Shown here one piece after another: positions 28,124 to 36,642 of a DNA stretch of 64,000 bases. The notes beneath the pieces were generated by a model. It searched no databases and had not been told where the DNA came from. It saw only the letters and a program-made list of their open reading frames with translations. The first letter of the stretch is position 1; each line of letters opens with the position of its first letter. Source of the stretch: Flavobacterium alvei (GTDB lineage Bacteria > Bacteroidota > Bacteroidia > Flavobacteriales > Flavobacteriaceae); contig NZ_PQVG01000001.1 of assembly GCF_002920895.1 (NCBI RefSeq), positions 434,001-498,000 on the forward strand. Reading direction: 5' to 3'. The translations under genes and the position numbers were made by a program.

Positions 28124-28154
28124 AAACCGAAGTAGCAATGCTTCGGTTTTTTTA
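28124..28154 (+). terminator. Terminator downstream of flotillin gene, copy 2 of a 31-bp repeat
   Basis: This is the exact duplicate of the hairpin and T-run at 25910-25940, beginning 40 bases after the flotillin stop. A second short hairpin (CCCGAATTTCGGG, 28101-28113) precedes it. Confidence 0.85.
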
Positions 28155-28158
28155 AAAC

Positions 28159-28184
28159 AAACTTTCATTTATTTTTGAAAGTTT
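28159..28184. promoter_or_regulatory. Palindromic operator 1, upstream of the GbsR/MarR gene
   Basis: AAACTTTCA (28159-28167) and TGAAAGTTT (28176-28184) form perfect 9-bp arms with an 8-base spacer. It overlaps the TTG element of the regulator promoter. The same arms and spacing recur at 28733-28758, so this is probably the binding site of the adjacent regulator. Confidence 0.75.
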
Positions 28185-28205
28185 AAAAACTTTTACTTAC
28201 ATTTG
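28175..28205 (+). promoter_or_regulatory. Promoter of the GbsR/MarR regulator gene
   Basis: TTG (28175-28177), 20 bases, then TACATTTG (28198-28205) match the flavobacterial consensus. The ATG follows only four bases later, so the transcript may be leaderless. Confidence 0.75.
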
Positions 28206-28209
28206 CTAT

Positions 28210-28713
28210 ATGGAATTCAAAGAAGCAAAAAATAAGTTTGTACAAACCTGGGGAGCATTAGGCTCGCAATGGGGCATTAACAAAACTATGGCGCAAATTC
28301 ACGCTTTGTTGATGGTGTCTAACGAAGCTGTTTCTATGGAAGAAGTAATGGAAGAATTGCAAATTTCCCGTGGCAATGCCAGTATGAATTTGAGAGCTTT
28401 GATGGATTGGGGCATTGTCTATAAAGAATATAAAGCAGGCGAAAGAAGAGAGTTTTTTACAGCCGAAAAAGATTTAGACGAATTGGCCGTAAAAATCGCC
28501 AGAGAAAGAAGCAAAAGAGAAATTAAACCAGCGCTAAAAATTTTAAAAGAAGTTTCATCGATTCAGTCTAATAATACTGCTGAAGAAACTCAGTTTATTG
28601 AGCAAACTACCAAACTTTACGATTTTGTTTTGAAAGCTGATAATGTTTTGGATAAAATTACCGAATACAAAGACAATTGGCTTACCAAATTAGTGGTTAA
28701 GTTTATGAAATAG
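28210..28713 (+). CDS. GbsR/MarR family transcriptional regulator
   Basis: The 167-residue protein has a winged-helix domain (about 10-100) with the recognition-helix region MEELQISRGNASMNLRAL and the wing YKAGERREFF, as in GbsR-like regulators. It probably binds the two matching palindromes, one overlapping its own promoter (auto-repression) and one just past its stop, before the DUF2071 gene. The ligand is unknown. The short distance from the -7 box fits a leaderless mRNA; no nearer alternative start looks better. Confidence 0.88.
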   Translation: MEFKEAKNKFVQTWGALGSQWGINKTMAQIHALLMVSNEAVSMEEVMEELQISRGNASMNLRALMDWGIVYKEYKAGERREFFTAEKDLDELAVKIARERSKREIKPALKILKEVSSIQSNNTAEETQFIEQTTKLYDFVLKADNVLDKITEYKDNWLTKLVVKFMK

Positions 28714-28732
28714 AATTAAAAAAATTTAACCA

Positions 28733-28758
28733 AAACTTTCATTTTTTTCTGAAAGTTT
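28733..28758. promoter_or_regulatory. Palindromic operator 2, upstream of the DUF2071 operon
   Basis: AAACTTTCA (28733-28741) and TGAAAGTTT (28750-28758) have the same 9-bp arms and 8-base spacer as operator 1. It lies 15 bases before the DUF2071 start, where a bound repressor would block transcription start or elongation. Confidence 0.75.
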
Positions 28759-28773
28759 AAAACATAAAGAACT

Positions 28774-29484
28774 ATGAGCTTTTTAACCGCCGAATGGAAA
28801 AACTTAGCCTTAATCAATTATGAAATTGATGCTAAACTATTAAAAAAACACCTCCCAAAAGGAACAGAAATTGATTTATGGAATAACAAATGTTATGTAA
28901 GTTTAGTTGGTTTTATGTTTAACAATGTGAAATTAATCGGGTTTAAAATTCCGTTTCACAGCAATTTTGAAGAAGTAAATTTGAGATTCTATGTAAAACG
29001 CTTCGAGAATGGAGAATGGAAACGCGGTGTTGCTTTTATTAAAGAAATTGTGCCGAAGCCAGCCTTAACTTTTGTAGCAAATACTATTTACAAAGAGCAT
29101 TATCAAACGATGCCTATGAAACATTCTGCCACTGAAAATAAAAATTCAATTGATTTTGTTTATCAATGGAAAAACAATAATGAGTGGAATTCAATTTTAG
29201 TAGCAACAGAAAAAAACAGCATTGAAATTGATCATAATTCTGAAGCTGAATTCATCACAGAGCACTATTTTGGTTATACAAAAACAAATAAAAACATCAC
29301 TTTTGAATATGAAGTAAAACACCCAAGATGGCAACAATTACAAGTCGTCAGCTACAAAATTGATGTTGACTTTGAAAATGTGTACGGTAATGACTTTGTT
29401 TTTCTTCAAAACCTGGAACCAACTTCTGTCATCCTTGCAAAAGGCTCTACCGTAACAGTTGAAAATAAAAAGAAATTATTATGA
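28774..29484 (+). CDS. DUF2071 (YqjF-like) family protein
   Basis: The 236-residue protein matches the DUF2071/YqjF pattern: an N-terminal AEWKNLALINYEID with LLKKHLPKGTEID, the central VSLVGFMFNNVK, and NLRFYVK (about 69-75). No enzyme activity is established for this family. It has no signal peptide. It is the first gene after operator 2 and its stop overlaps the next start by four bases (ATGA), so a five-gene operon under GbsR control is inferred. Confidence 0.8.
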   Translation: MSFLTAEWKNLALINYEIDAKLLKKHLPKGTEIDLWNNKCYVSLVGFMFNNVKLIGFKIPFHSNFEEVNLRFYVKRFENGEWKRGVAFIKEIVPKPALTFVANTIYKEHYQTMPMKHSATENKNSIDFVYQWKNNNEWNSILVATEKNSIEIDHNSEAEFITEHYFGYTKTNKNITFEYEVKHPRWQQLQVVSYKIDVDFENVYGNDFVFLQNLEPTSVILAKGSTVTVENKKKLL

Positions 29485-29828
29485 ACCTCAACATCATCGG
29501 CTATTTCATTTACCTAGCCATCACGGTTTTCATTATTCTAAAAGTGGGTAAAATCTGCTACACTAATGGCAATGTTTATGTAGCTGAATTAATCCCAAAT
29601 CACAAAGAAATCTGCCAAAAAATAAATCAGGTTTTGTTACTGGCGTATTATCTACTCAACATTGGGTATTGCGCAATGACTTTGATTTCGTGGGAGAAAA
29701 TAATTTCGATTAATCAACTCATTGAAACCATTGCAATAAAAACAGCAATTATCATTTTTATCATTTCGATATTACATTACGGGAACATTATAATCATTAC
29801 CAAATACATTCAAAAATTAATCAAATAA
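29481..29828 (+). CDS. Four-helix membrane protein, unknown function (paralogue 1)
   Basis: This 115-residue protein has hydrophobic segments at about 5-24, 50-68, 83-102. It overlaps the DUF2071 gene by 4 bases. It resembles the next gene product: GYFIYLAITVFIILK against GYAIYLPIALLLTYY, and YLLNIGYCAMTL against YLLNIGFALMIL. The pair looks like a tandem duplication. No family is recognised. Confidence 0.7.
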   Translation: MNLNIIGYFIYLAITVFIILKVGKICYTNGNVYVAELIPNHKEICQKINQVLLLAYYLLNIGYCAMTLISWEKIISINQLIETIAIKTAIIIFIISILHYGNIIIITKYIQKLIK

Positions 29829-29844
29829 TATTAAAAATAACATT

Positions 29845-30231
29845 ATGGAAACTACAAAAATTCTTATCGGCTACGCCATCTATTTACCAATTGCATTATT
29901 ACTAACCTATTATGTTTCTAAAACACTTTTTAAAAACGGAAAAATATTTATGCTCGACATTTTCAAAGGCAGAGAAGATATAGCACAAGCCACCAACAAA
30001 CTCTTCGAAACTGGGTTTTATTTACTCAACATTGGGTTTGCTTTGATGATTCTCGAAATTCAATTATACAATAACAACTATCAGGAATTAATCGAAAAAT
30101 TAAGTTACAAAATTGGCGGATTTTCTATTTATCTTGGACTGATGTTGTTCTTTAATTTATACTTTTTTTTTAGAGGAAAAAGAAAAGCCAAAGAAACTCA
30201 AACCACAGATAGATTAGTATTTAAAGCCTAA
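29845..30231 (+). CDS. Membrane protein, unknown function (paralogue 2)
   Basis: The 128-residue protein has hydrophobic segments at about 6-25, 52-70 and 90-112 and a basic C-terminal tail (RGKRKAKE). It is a diverged paralogue of the preceding gene, 16 bases downstream. The pair could form a heteromeric membrane complex, which is inference only. Confidence 0.7.
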   Translation: METTKILIGYAIYLPIALLLTYYVSKTLFKNGKIFMLDIFKGREDIAQATNKLFETGFYLLNIGFALMILEIQLYNNNYQELIEKLSYKIGGFSIYLGLMLFFNLYFFFRGKRKAKETQTTDRLVFKA

Positions 30232-30233
30232 TT

Positions 30234-30271
30234 ACCTAACAAACCAATCAGGTTTCAAAAACCTGTTAGGT
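30234..30271. repeat. Intergenic inverted repeat (ACCTAACA type)
   Basis: ACCTAACA at 30234-30241 and TGTTAGGT at 30264-30271 are outer arms; an inner hairpin CAGGTTT-loop-AAACCTG lies at 30249-30265. It looks like a damaged copy of the ACCTAACAGGTTT-type palindrome I recall from other Bacteroidota intergenic regions. Confidence 0.6.
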
Positions 30272-30286
30272 TTAACATCCGACAAA

Positions 30287-31249
30287 ATGAACAAACTCAT
30301 TATCGCAGCAGGAACTGGATTTTTAGGTCAAAGTCTGCTGGATCACTTTAAAGATAAATTTGACAAAATCGTCATTCTTACTCGTGGAAAGAACAGAACG
30401 GAGGGCAGTATAAAATACGTCAATTGGAATGCAAAAACGCTAACCGGCTGGGAAACTGAATTAGAAAATGCGACAGTTTTAGTAAACCTTGCAGGAAAAT
30501 CAGTTGATTGTCGCTATACCAAAGAGAACAAAAAAGAAATTTTATTATCTCGAATTGAAAGCACCAAGATTTTAAATAAAGCCGTTTTAAAATGCTTAAA
30601 TCCCCCAAAACATTGGCTGAATTCATCAACATCTACCATTTATAGGTTTTCATTAGACAAAGAAATGGATGAAGTTAATGGCGAAATTGGCAATGATTTC
30701 TCGATGAATGTGGCTCAATCTTGGGAGAAAGCTTTTTTTAAAACTGAAACTCCCAAAACCATAAAAACAACTTTACGAACTTCTATAGTTTTAGGAAAAA
30801 ACGGAGGAGCTTTTATTCCGTTAAAGACTTTGACAAAACTCGGCTTTGGTGGAAAACAAGGAAAAGGCAATCAATTTATCAGTTGGATTCACGAAGTAGA
30901 TTTTGCCAGAGCCATTGATTTTATAATTGAAAAAGAAATGACTGGAGTTGTCAATATTGTTTCTCCAAAACCAATTCTAAATTTTAATTTTATGAAAAAA
31001 CTACGAAAAGCAGTTGGTTTTCCTTTTGGTATTCCAATTAATACTTTTTTGTTGAAAATTGGATCTTTTTTCATTCGAACAGAAGCCGAATTGGTTCTAA
31101 AAAGTAGAAATGTGATTCCGAAAAGACTTTTAGAAAATGGATTCCAATTCAAGTTCGGAAATATTGATGCTGCTTTTCAAAATTTATTAAAAAATGACAA
31201 CAATCCATCTCACAACAAAAATAAAAGCCACAAAACAAATCGTTTTTGA
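30287..31249 (+). CDS. TIGR01777 family epimerase/SDR-like protein
   Basis: The 320-residue protein has an N-terminal NAD(P)-binding motif (IIAAGTGFLGQSL, 4-16), the VNLAGKSVDCRYT block typical of TIGR01777, a C-terminal DUF1731-like end (NVIPKRLLENGFQFKF) and RTSIVLGKNGGAF. Reaction unknown. Its last 18 residues (from NDNNPSHNK) run 56 bases into the next gene and look like a read-through tail after loss of the normal stop. The next gene, SRPBCC-like, is a common partner of this family. Confidence 0.85.
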   Translation: MNKLIIAAGTGFLGQSLLDHFKDKFDKIVILTRGKNRTEGSIKYVNWNAKTLTGWETELENATVLVNLAGKSVDCRYTKENKKEILLSRIESTKILNKAVLKCLNPPKHWLNSSTSTIYRFSLDKEMDEVNGEIGNDFSMNVAQSWEKAFFKTETPKTIKTTLRTSIVLGKNGGAFIPLKTLTKLGFGGKQGKGNQFISWIHEVDFARAIDFIIEKEMTGVVNIVSPKPILNFNFMKKLRKAVGFPFGIPINTFLLKIGSFFIRTEAELVLKSRNVIPKRLLENGFQFKFGNIDAAFQNLLKNDNNPSHNKNKSHKTNRF

Positions 31250-31646
31250 TGTTTCCAGAAACATTGATATTCATCAGCAATCTGCAAGCAAATCAAATGA
31301 AATCGCCATTGCTGGTGTAACTTCTGGATTGATAAATCTAAACGAAACCGTAACTTGGAAAGGAAAACACTTTGGATTTTATTTAACTCATAAAAGCCGA
31401 ATTACAGTAATGGATTTATACAGCTATTTTGTGGACGAAATGGAAGAAGGTAAATTCAAAACCTTCAAGCACGAACATTTTTTTGAAGAAAAAAACAGAC
31501 TTACCATAATGACAGACCAACTGCAATATGAAACTCCGTTTGGTATTTTTGGGAAATTATTTGATTATTTGTTTTTGAAAAAACATTTGACACAATTTAT
31601 TTTGGAAAGAAATAAAATATTGAAAGTTATAGCGGAAAATAGTTGA
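31194..31646 (+). CDS. SRPBCC/START-like family protein
   Basis: The 150-residue protein has the helix-grip pattern of SRPBCC ligand-binding proteins: an N-terminal strand IHLTTKIKATKQIVFDVS, a long middle of alternating strands (VTWKGKHFGFYLTHKSRITV) and a C-terminal helix (FDYLFLKKHLTQFILERN). It overlaps the TIGR01777 gene by 56 bases in another frame and ends the operon. Ligand unknown. Confidence 0.82.
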   Translation: MTTIHLTTKIKATKQIVFDVSRNIDIHQQSASKSNEIAIAGVTSGLINLNETVTWKGKHFGFYLTHKSRITVMDLYSYFVDEMEEGKFKTFKHEHFFEEKNRLTIMTDQLQYETPFGIFGKLFDYLFLKKHLTQFILERNKILKVIAENS

Positions 31647-31650
31647 AAAT

Positions 31651-32466
31651 TTAAAAAACTAAAACCAACCACCACCACAAAATAGGCACACTTTCTACCC
31701 AAAAAGAAGTGTAATATTTGGAACGTTTCTCATTCACAAAAAACAAAAACAAAGTGACAATAACAGCAATAGCAATAACCAAAAGTAAGTACTCAATAGT
31801 ACCATTGAAATTACTATTGAAAAATTCTAAAACACAAAAAATCATCAACAAAATATATCCCAAATTTTTAGTCCGCTTCACTCCTATTTGCTGAGGAACA
31901 GTTTTCAAATGTGGGTCATCTTTTGCTAAATCAATTATTTCAAAAATCAATATCAATACAAAAATCAATATAAACCGTTGGATACATTTAAGATAAAAAT
32001 CGGAAGTAATTGAAATTCCTGAATCCAGAATTGGCAAAACAACTGTTACTCCAACCCAGCACAGCGCCACAATATAAATTTTTACGCCAGCCCAATTTCG
32101 AGCATTTTTTCTATTTGGAAAGAAAGGAAGTGTATATAATAATGTTAGAATAAAAACTACAACAGAAACGATTTGCGTAATACGTTGCAATTGTAAAAAA
32201 CAAAAAACAGCTACGAGCAACGACAAAAAACTCAGAATTAGAATTAATTTCAGTTTTAGTCCAATTTTATTTTTGGCTCTGGCCAAACCTTCATATTTCA
32301 CAAAGTTATAACCCAAAACAGATCCGAAAAAACCAAAATAACCAATCCAATCATCTCCTATAATATGAAACATATTTTGAGTCATCATTATCAAAGATAG
32401 ACAAGACAAACCCACGTGAATACTGCCGTCTATATAAAAATCGAAAACTTTTCTTAGAATCCTCAT
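31651..32466 (-). CDS. UbiA-like polytopic membrane protein
   Basis: The 271-residue protein has about eight hydrophobic segments. The loop DLAKDDPHLKTVPQQIGVKRT (split DLAKDD, then HLKTVPQQIG) resembles the second aspartate-rich motif of UbiA prenyltransferases. The first motif, normally NDxxDxxxD, appears here as GYNFVKYEGLARAK and is degenerate. It may be a diverged or non-catalytic member. It faces the GbsR-controlled operon tail to tail with a 4-base gap. Confidence 0.6.
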   Translation of the reverse strand: MRILRKVFDFYIDGSIHVGLSCLSLIMMTQNMFHIIGDDWIGYFGFFGSVLGYNFVKYEGLARAKNKIGLKLKLILILSFLSLLVAVFCFLQLQRITQIVSVVVFILTLLYTLPFFPNRKNARNWAGVKIYIVALCWVGVTVVLPILDSGISITSDFYLKCIQRFILIFVLILIFEIIDLAKDDPHLKTVPQQIGVKRTKNLGYILLMIFCVLEFFNSNFNGTIEYLLLVIAIAVIVTLFLFFVNEKRSKYYTSFWVESVPILWWWLVLVF

Positions 32467-32563
32467 TTTACAAAAATAACAAAACTGTTAACAAGACAGG
32501 GTTTTAGTTGAAAAATTCCTAAAAATCAATCCCTTTAGCTCCTTTTTTTCTGATATTTCTCCG

Positions 32564-32571
32564 TAAATTTG
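32564..32571 (+). promoter_or_regulatory. Promoter -7 box of gcvP
   Basis: TAAATTTG fits TAnnTTTG and lies 30 bases before the ATG at 32602. No clear TTG is seen at proper spacing. Confidence 0.5.
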
Positions 32572-32601
32572 CGGCTCAAAAAACAACACTTTTATCACTA
32601 C

Positions 32602-35451
32602 ATGAAAACAGATGCTTTTGCTTTAAGACATATTGGGCCGAGAGAAAACGATATTCAACATATGTTGAAAACCATTGGAGTTGAATCTATCGAACAACTG
32701 ATTTACGAAACGCTTCCTGATGATATTCGCCTAAAAGAACCACTAGATTTAGACCCAGCGATGACTGAATATGAGTATTCAAACCATATTCAACATTTGG
32801 GCAATAAAAATAAAATGTTCCAATCCTATATTGGTTTAGGCTACAATCAGGCTATTGTTCCTGCTGTTATTCAGAGAAATATTTTTGAAAATCCGGGTTG
32901 GTACACCGCTTACACACCCTATCAAGCCGAAATTGCACAAGGTCGATTAGAAGCTATTTTGAATTTCCAAACGATGGTTATTGAATTGACAGGAATGGAA
33001 ATTGCCAACGCTTCTTTATTGGACGAAGGAACAGCTGCAGCCGAAGCTATGGCGTTGTTATTTGACGTTCGTTCTCGTGATCAAAAGAAAAATAACATCA
33101 ATAAATTCTTCGTATCAGAAGAGATTTTACCACAAACTTTATCGGTTTTAGAAACTCGTTCAACTCCAATCGGAATAGAATTGGTTGTTGGAAACCACGA
33201 AACTTTTGATTTTTCTTCAGAGTTTTTTGGAGCCATCCTTCAATATCCGGGCAAATTTGGACAAGTTCACGACTATACTAATTTTATTGCCAATGCAAAA
33301 AACAACGAAATAAAAGTAGCCGTTGCTGCCGATATTTTAAGTCTAGCAAAACTAACTCCTCCGGGAGAAATGGGAGCAGCTGTTGTAGTAGGAACCACGC
33401 AACGTTTCGGAATTCCGTTGGGTTATGGCGGACCACATGCTGCTTATTTTGCCACAAAAGACGAATACAAAAGAAGTATGCCAGGAAGAATTATTGGCGT
33501 AACAATAGATACCGACGGAAATCGTGCGCTTCGAATGGCTTTAGGAACACGTGAACAACACATAAAACGAGAAAAAGCAACTTCAAATATCTGTACAGCC
33601 CAAGTTTTATTAGCCGTAATGGCTGGAATGTATGTAGTGTATCACGGACCAAAAGGCTTGAGATATATTGCCAATAAAATCCATTCATTGGCTGCAACTT
33701 TGTCAAACGAATTAGGAAAATTAGGTTTCGAGCAAACCAACTCCGCTTTCTTTGACACCATTGTTGTAAAAGCCGATGCCAAAAAAGTAAAAACAATAGC
33801 AGAACAAAACGAAATTAATTTCTACTATATTGACGAAAATACAGTTTCCATTTCTTTGAACGAAACTACAAGTATTCCCGATTTGAATAAAATTATTTCT
33901 GTTTTCGCTTCTGCAAATAATACTCAGGCAACAGCAATAGAAACTTTAACAGAAACCAATCATTTTCCTGCTAATTTAGAAAGAACTTCTACATTTTTGG
34001 AATATGATATTTTCAACAAACACCATTCCGAAACCGATTTGATGCGTTATATCAAAAAACTAGAACGCAAAGATTTATCCCTAAATCACTCGATGATTTC
34101 GTTAGGTTCTTGTACCATGAAATTGAATGCTGCAGCCGAAATGTTGCCATTAAGCAATGCCAATTGGAACAACATTCACCCTTTTGCTCCATTAGATCAA
34201 GTGCAAGGGTATCAAGAAATGTTGTCAAAACTCGAACAACAATTAAACGTAATTACTGGTTTTGCAGGAACTACTTTGCAACCCAACTCAGGTGCGCAAG
34301 GCGAATATGCTGGACTTATGGTGATTCGTGCGTATCATCAATCTCGTGGTGACCACCATAGAAATGTTGCGCTTATTCCTTCATCAGCACACGGAACAAA
34401 TCCTGCTTCGGCAGCAATGGCAGGAATGAAAATAATTGTAACTAAAACACTAGAAAACGGAAATATCGACGTGGAAGATTTACGTCAAAAAGCTATCGAA
34501 TACAAAGACGATTTGTCTTGTTTAATGGTTACTTATCCTTCGACTCACGGTGTTTTTGAAAGTGCTATCCAAGAAATTACAAAAATTATTCACGAAAACG
34601 GTGGTCAAGTCTATATGGACGGAGCCAATATGAATGCACAAGTTGGATTAACAAATCCAGCAACCATTGGAGCTGACGTTTGCCACTTGAATTTACATAA
34701 AACATTCGCCATTCCTCACGGTGGTGGTGGACCAGGTGTTGGCCCTATTTGTGTAGCGAAACATTTAGTTCCGTTTTTACCAACAAATCCAGTAGTTTCA
34801 ACTGGTGGCGAAAATGCTATTTCTGCTATTTCTGCTGCTCCTTGGGGTTCGGCTTTGGTTTGCTTAATTTCTTACGGTTATATTTCGATGTTGGGTGCCG
34901 AAGGTTTAAAAAGCTCTACTGAACACGCCATTTTGAATGCCAATTATATTAAAGAAAAATTAAACGGACATTACGACACTCTATATTCTGGAGAAATGGG
35001 TCGTGCAGCTCACGAAATGATCTTAGAATGTCGCCCTTTCAAACAAAAAGGTATCGAAGTAACTGATATTGCCAAACGTTTGATGGATTACGGTTTTCAT
35101 GCACCAACGGTATCTTTCCCAGTTGCTGGCACCTTGATGATTGAACCTACTGAAAGCGAAAATCTAGAAGAATTAGACCGTTTTTGTGACGCAATGATTT
35201 CTATCAGAGAAGAAATTGAAGCTTCGACATTAGAAGATAAAAACAACGTCTTGAAAAATGCTCCACACACTTTAGGAATGCTTACTGCCGATGTTTGGAA
35301 CTTTCCTTACACCAGAGAACAAGCTGCTTTCCCATTAGATTATATTGCAGAAAACAAATTCTGGCCAACCGTTCGTAGAGCCGATGACGCTTATGGAGAC
35401 AGAAACTTGGTTTGTAGTTGCGCGCCGATTGAGGCTTACGTAGAAAATTAA
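32602..35451 (+). CDS. gcvP: Glycine dehydrogenase (aminomethyl-transferring), P protein
   Basis: The P protein decarboxylates glycine with PLP and hands the aminomethyl group to lipoyl-GcvH. The start [17 protein letters not shown] and two homologous halves are typical of the one-chain form; the PLP lysine is Lys700 in [15 protein letters not shown]. An upstream TTG extends the frame by 11 codons but overlaps the -7 box, so I use the ATG at 32602 (949 residues). No other gcv gene is adjacent. Confidence 0.96.
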   Translation: MKTDAFALRHIGPRENDIQHMLKTIGVESIEQLIYETLPDDIRLKEPLDLDPAMTEYEYSNHIQHLGNKNKMFQSYIGLGYNQAIVPAVIQRNIFENPGWYTAYTPYQAEIAQGRLEAILNFQTMVIELTGMEIANASLLDEGTAAAEAMALLFDVRSRDQKKNNINKFFVSEEILPQTLSVLETRSTPIGIELVVGNHETFDFSSEFFGAILQYPGKFGQVHDYTNFIANAKNNEIKVAVAADILSLAKLTPPGEMGAAVVVGTTQRFGIPLGYGGPHAAYFATKDEYKRSMPGRIIGVTIDTDGNRALRMALGTREQHIKREKATSNICTAQVLLAVMAGMYVVYHGPKGLRYIANKIHSLAATLSNELGKLGFEQTNSAFFDTIVVKADAKKVKTIAEQNEINFYYIDENTVSISLNETTSIPDLNKIISVFASANNTQATAIETLTETNHFPANLERTSTFLEYDIFNKHHSETDLMRYIKKLERKDLSLNHSMISLGSCTMKLNAAAEMLPLSNANWNNIHPFAPLDQVQGYQEMLSKLEQQLNVITGFAGTTLQPNSGAQGEYAGLMVIRAYHQSRGDHHRNVALIPSSAHGTNPASAAMAGMKIIVTKTLENGNIDVEDLRQKAIEYKDDLSCLMVTYPSTHGVFESAIQEITKIIHENGGQVYMDGANMNAQVGLTNPATIGADVCHLNLHKTFAIPHGGGGPGVGPICVAKHLVPFLPTNPVVSTGGENAISAISAAPWGSALVCLISYGYISMLGAEGLKSSTEHAILNANYIKEKLNGHYDTLYSGEMGRAAHEMILECRPFKQKGIEVTDIAKRLMDYGFHAPTVSFPVAGTLMIEPTESENLEELDRFCDAMISIREEIEASTLEDKNNVLKNAPHTLGMLTADVWNFPYTREQAAFPLDYIAENKFWPTVRRADDAYGDRNLVCSCAPIEAYVEN

Positions 35452-35470
35452 AAACTTCAATGATTCATAT

Positions 35471-35504
35471 AAAAAATGCCTCGTATTTTTACGAGGCATT
35501 TTTT
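35471..35504. terminator. Bidirectional terminator between gcvP and the convergent gene
   Basis: A 14-bp stem (AAAAAATGCCTCGT and its complement) with a 6-base loop has A and T runs on both sides, so it can serve both converging genes. The core ATGCCTCG recurs in the terminator at 57306. Confidence 0.85.
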
Positions 35505-35524
35505 GTTTTTCATTTAATAGAAAA

Positions 35525-36055
35525 CTAATATTTGTATGCTATTCCTTTTCTAATAGCTTGTACTGCACCAAATGAAACTCCATTGGCCCCAGATTCATTA
35601 ATATCTTTATCGGCTGTCATAAATACAAACGGGCATCCCAATTTTGCAGCTTCCATCTTGAGTTTTTTATCAGCTTTTGAATCTCCTGTGTTTCCGGTGT
35701 GCATGTTGATAAACGCAGTTTTACCTTTAATTTCACCAACTTTTTTTAATCCAGCTATATATGATTTGTCTTCAAGAATTATAACTTTATCCCAATCATT
35801 TTCTCCATTGACAACAATTTTTTCAGTAACTTCTTCTACTCGTCCACTTTTTCCATAGACAATTTTTTCTATGGCATATTTTCCAATAGAGTTCTCTGCA
35901 TCTTCTCCGTCATATTTATAAACAACAACGTATTCGTCAACACGAATAACCTTCCCTTTTACAATTTCTCCATTATGTTTTGTAATTACATCTACTTGAG
36001 CATAAATTGAACCTGAAAACATAGCAATTGCAAACAATAAAATAATTTTCTTCAT
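35525..36055 (-). CDS. Exported protein, unknown function
   Basis: The 176-residue protein has a signal peptide (cut near Ala19-Gln20), then a strand-rich stretch (VDVITKHNGEIVKGKVIRV, VVVYKYDGED) common in flavobacterial periplasmic proteins, and a C-terminal part with DKKLKMEAAKLGCPFVFMTA. No catalytic motif is recognised. It is convergent with gcvP and divergent from the truncated haemoglobin gene. Confidence 0.65.
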   Translation of the reverse strand: MKKIILLFAIAMFSGSIYAQVDVITKHNGEIVKGKVIRVDEYVVVYKYDGEDAENSIGKYAIEKIVYGKSGRVEEVTEKIVVNGENDWDKVIILEDKSYIAGLKKVGEIKGKTAFINMHTGNTGDSKADKKLKMEAAKLGCPFVFMTADKDINESGANGVSFGAVQAIRKGIAYKY

Positions 36056-36137
36056 TTTTATTTTTTTTTAAATTAGACACAAATATACAAAACAAATCTT
36101 ACACAAATAAAAATTAATAGCTAAATTTACACCCATT

Positions 36138-36500
36138 ATGACAGACATTCAAACACGCGAGGATTTACATTTATTAATGAGCGAATTCTACAAAAAATTA
36201 CTTGGCGATAGTAAAATCAGTTTTATATTTACCCAAATAGCAAAAATAGATTTAGAACCTCATTTATTAGACTTAGTCGATTTTTGGGAACAAATCCTTT
36301 TTGACAGGGGTAGTTACCAAAAAAATGTGATGCAAATTCATTTGGATTTAAATCAACAATCAAAACTTTCTGAAGAACATTTTGCTATTTGGCTCCATTA
36401 TTTCAACACCACAATTGACAAAAATTTTGCAGGTCAAATTGCCGAAAATATGAAAACAAGAGCCCTTTCGATTGCAACAGTGATGAAAATAAAAATGTAG
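36138..36500 (+). CDS. Group III truncated haemoglobin
   Basis: The 120-residue protein fits the group III 2-over-2 globin fold: N-terminal helix REDLHLLMSEFYKK, the central DLVDFWEQILF, the proximal His68 in MQIHLDL, then HFAIWLHYFNTTID and an AENMKTRALSIATVM end helix. It would bind haem and oxygen or NO in the cytoplasm. A TAAATTTA box (36122-36129) just before the ATG may be its promoter. Neighbouring genes give no further clue. Confidence 0.88.
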   Translation: MTDIQTREDLHLLMSEFYKKLLGDSKISFIFTQIAKIDLEPHLLDLVDFWEQILFDRGSYQKNVMQIHLDLNQQSKLSEEHFAIWLHYFNTTIDKNFAGQIAENMKTRALSIATVMKIKM

Positions 36501-36564
36501 CGTTTTGTTGTTTTTAGCAACATATCATCAGAAATTTGCTAAAATACACACTTTTCAATAATTA

Positions 36565-36576
36565 TATGCGCGCATA
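36565..36576. repeat. 12-bp palindrome TATGCGCGCATA
   Basis: A perfect, GC-cored palindrome lies in otherwise very AT-rich DNA, 67 bases before the ketoacyl-synthase gene. It could be a regulator half-site pair or chance. Confidence 0.4.
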
Positions 36577-36642
36577 GTATATTTTATCTGAAAATCTCAA
36601 TTATTATCTATAATTTAGCATGATATTATTTATTTATTTACA

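Noticed and set aside
36565-36576. Palindrome TATGCGCGCATA as a regulator site
   Set aside because: Only one copy is seen and no regulator is adjacent; kept as a low-confidence repeat only.
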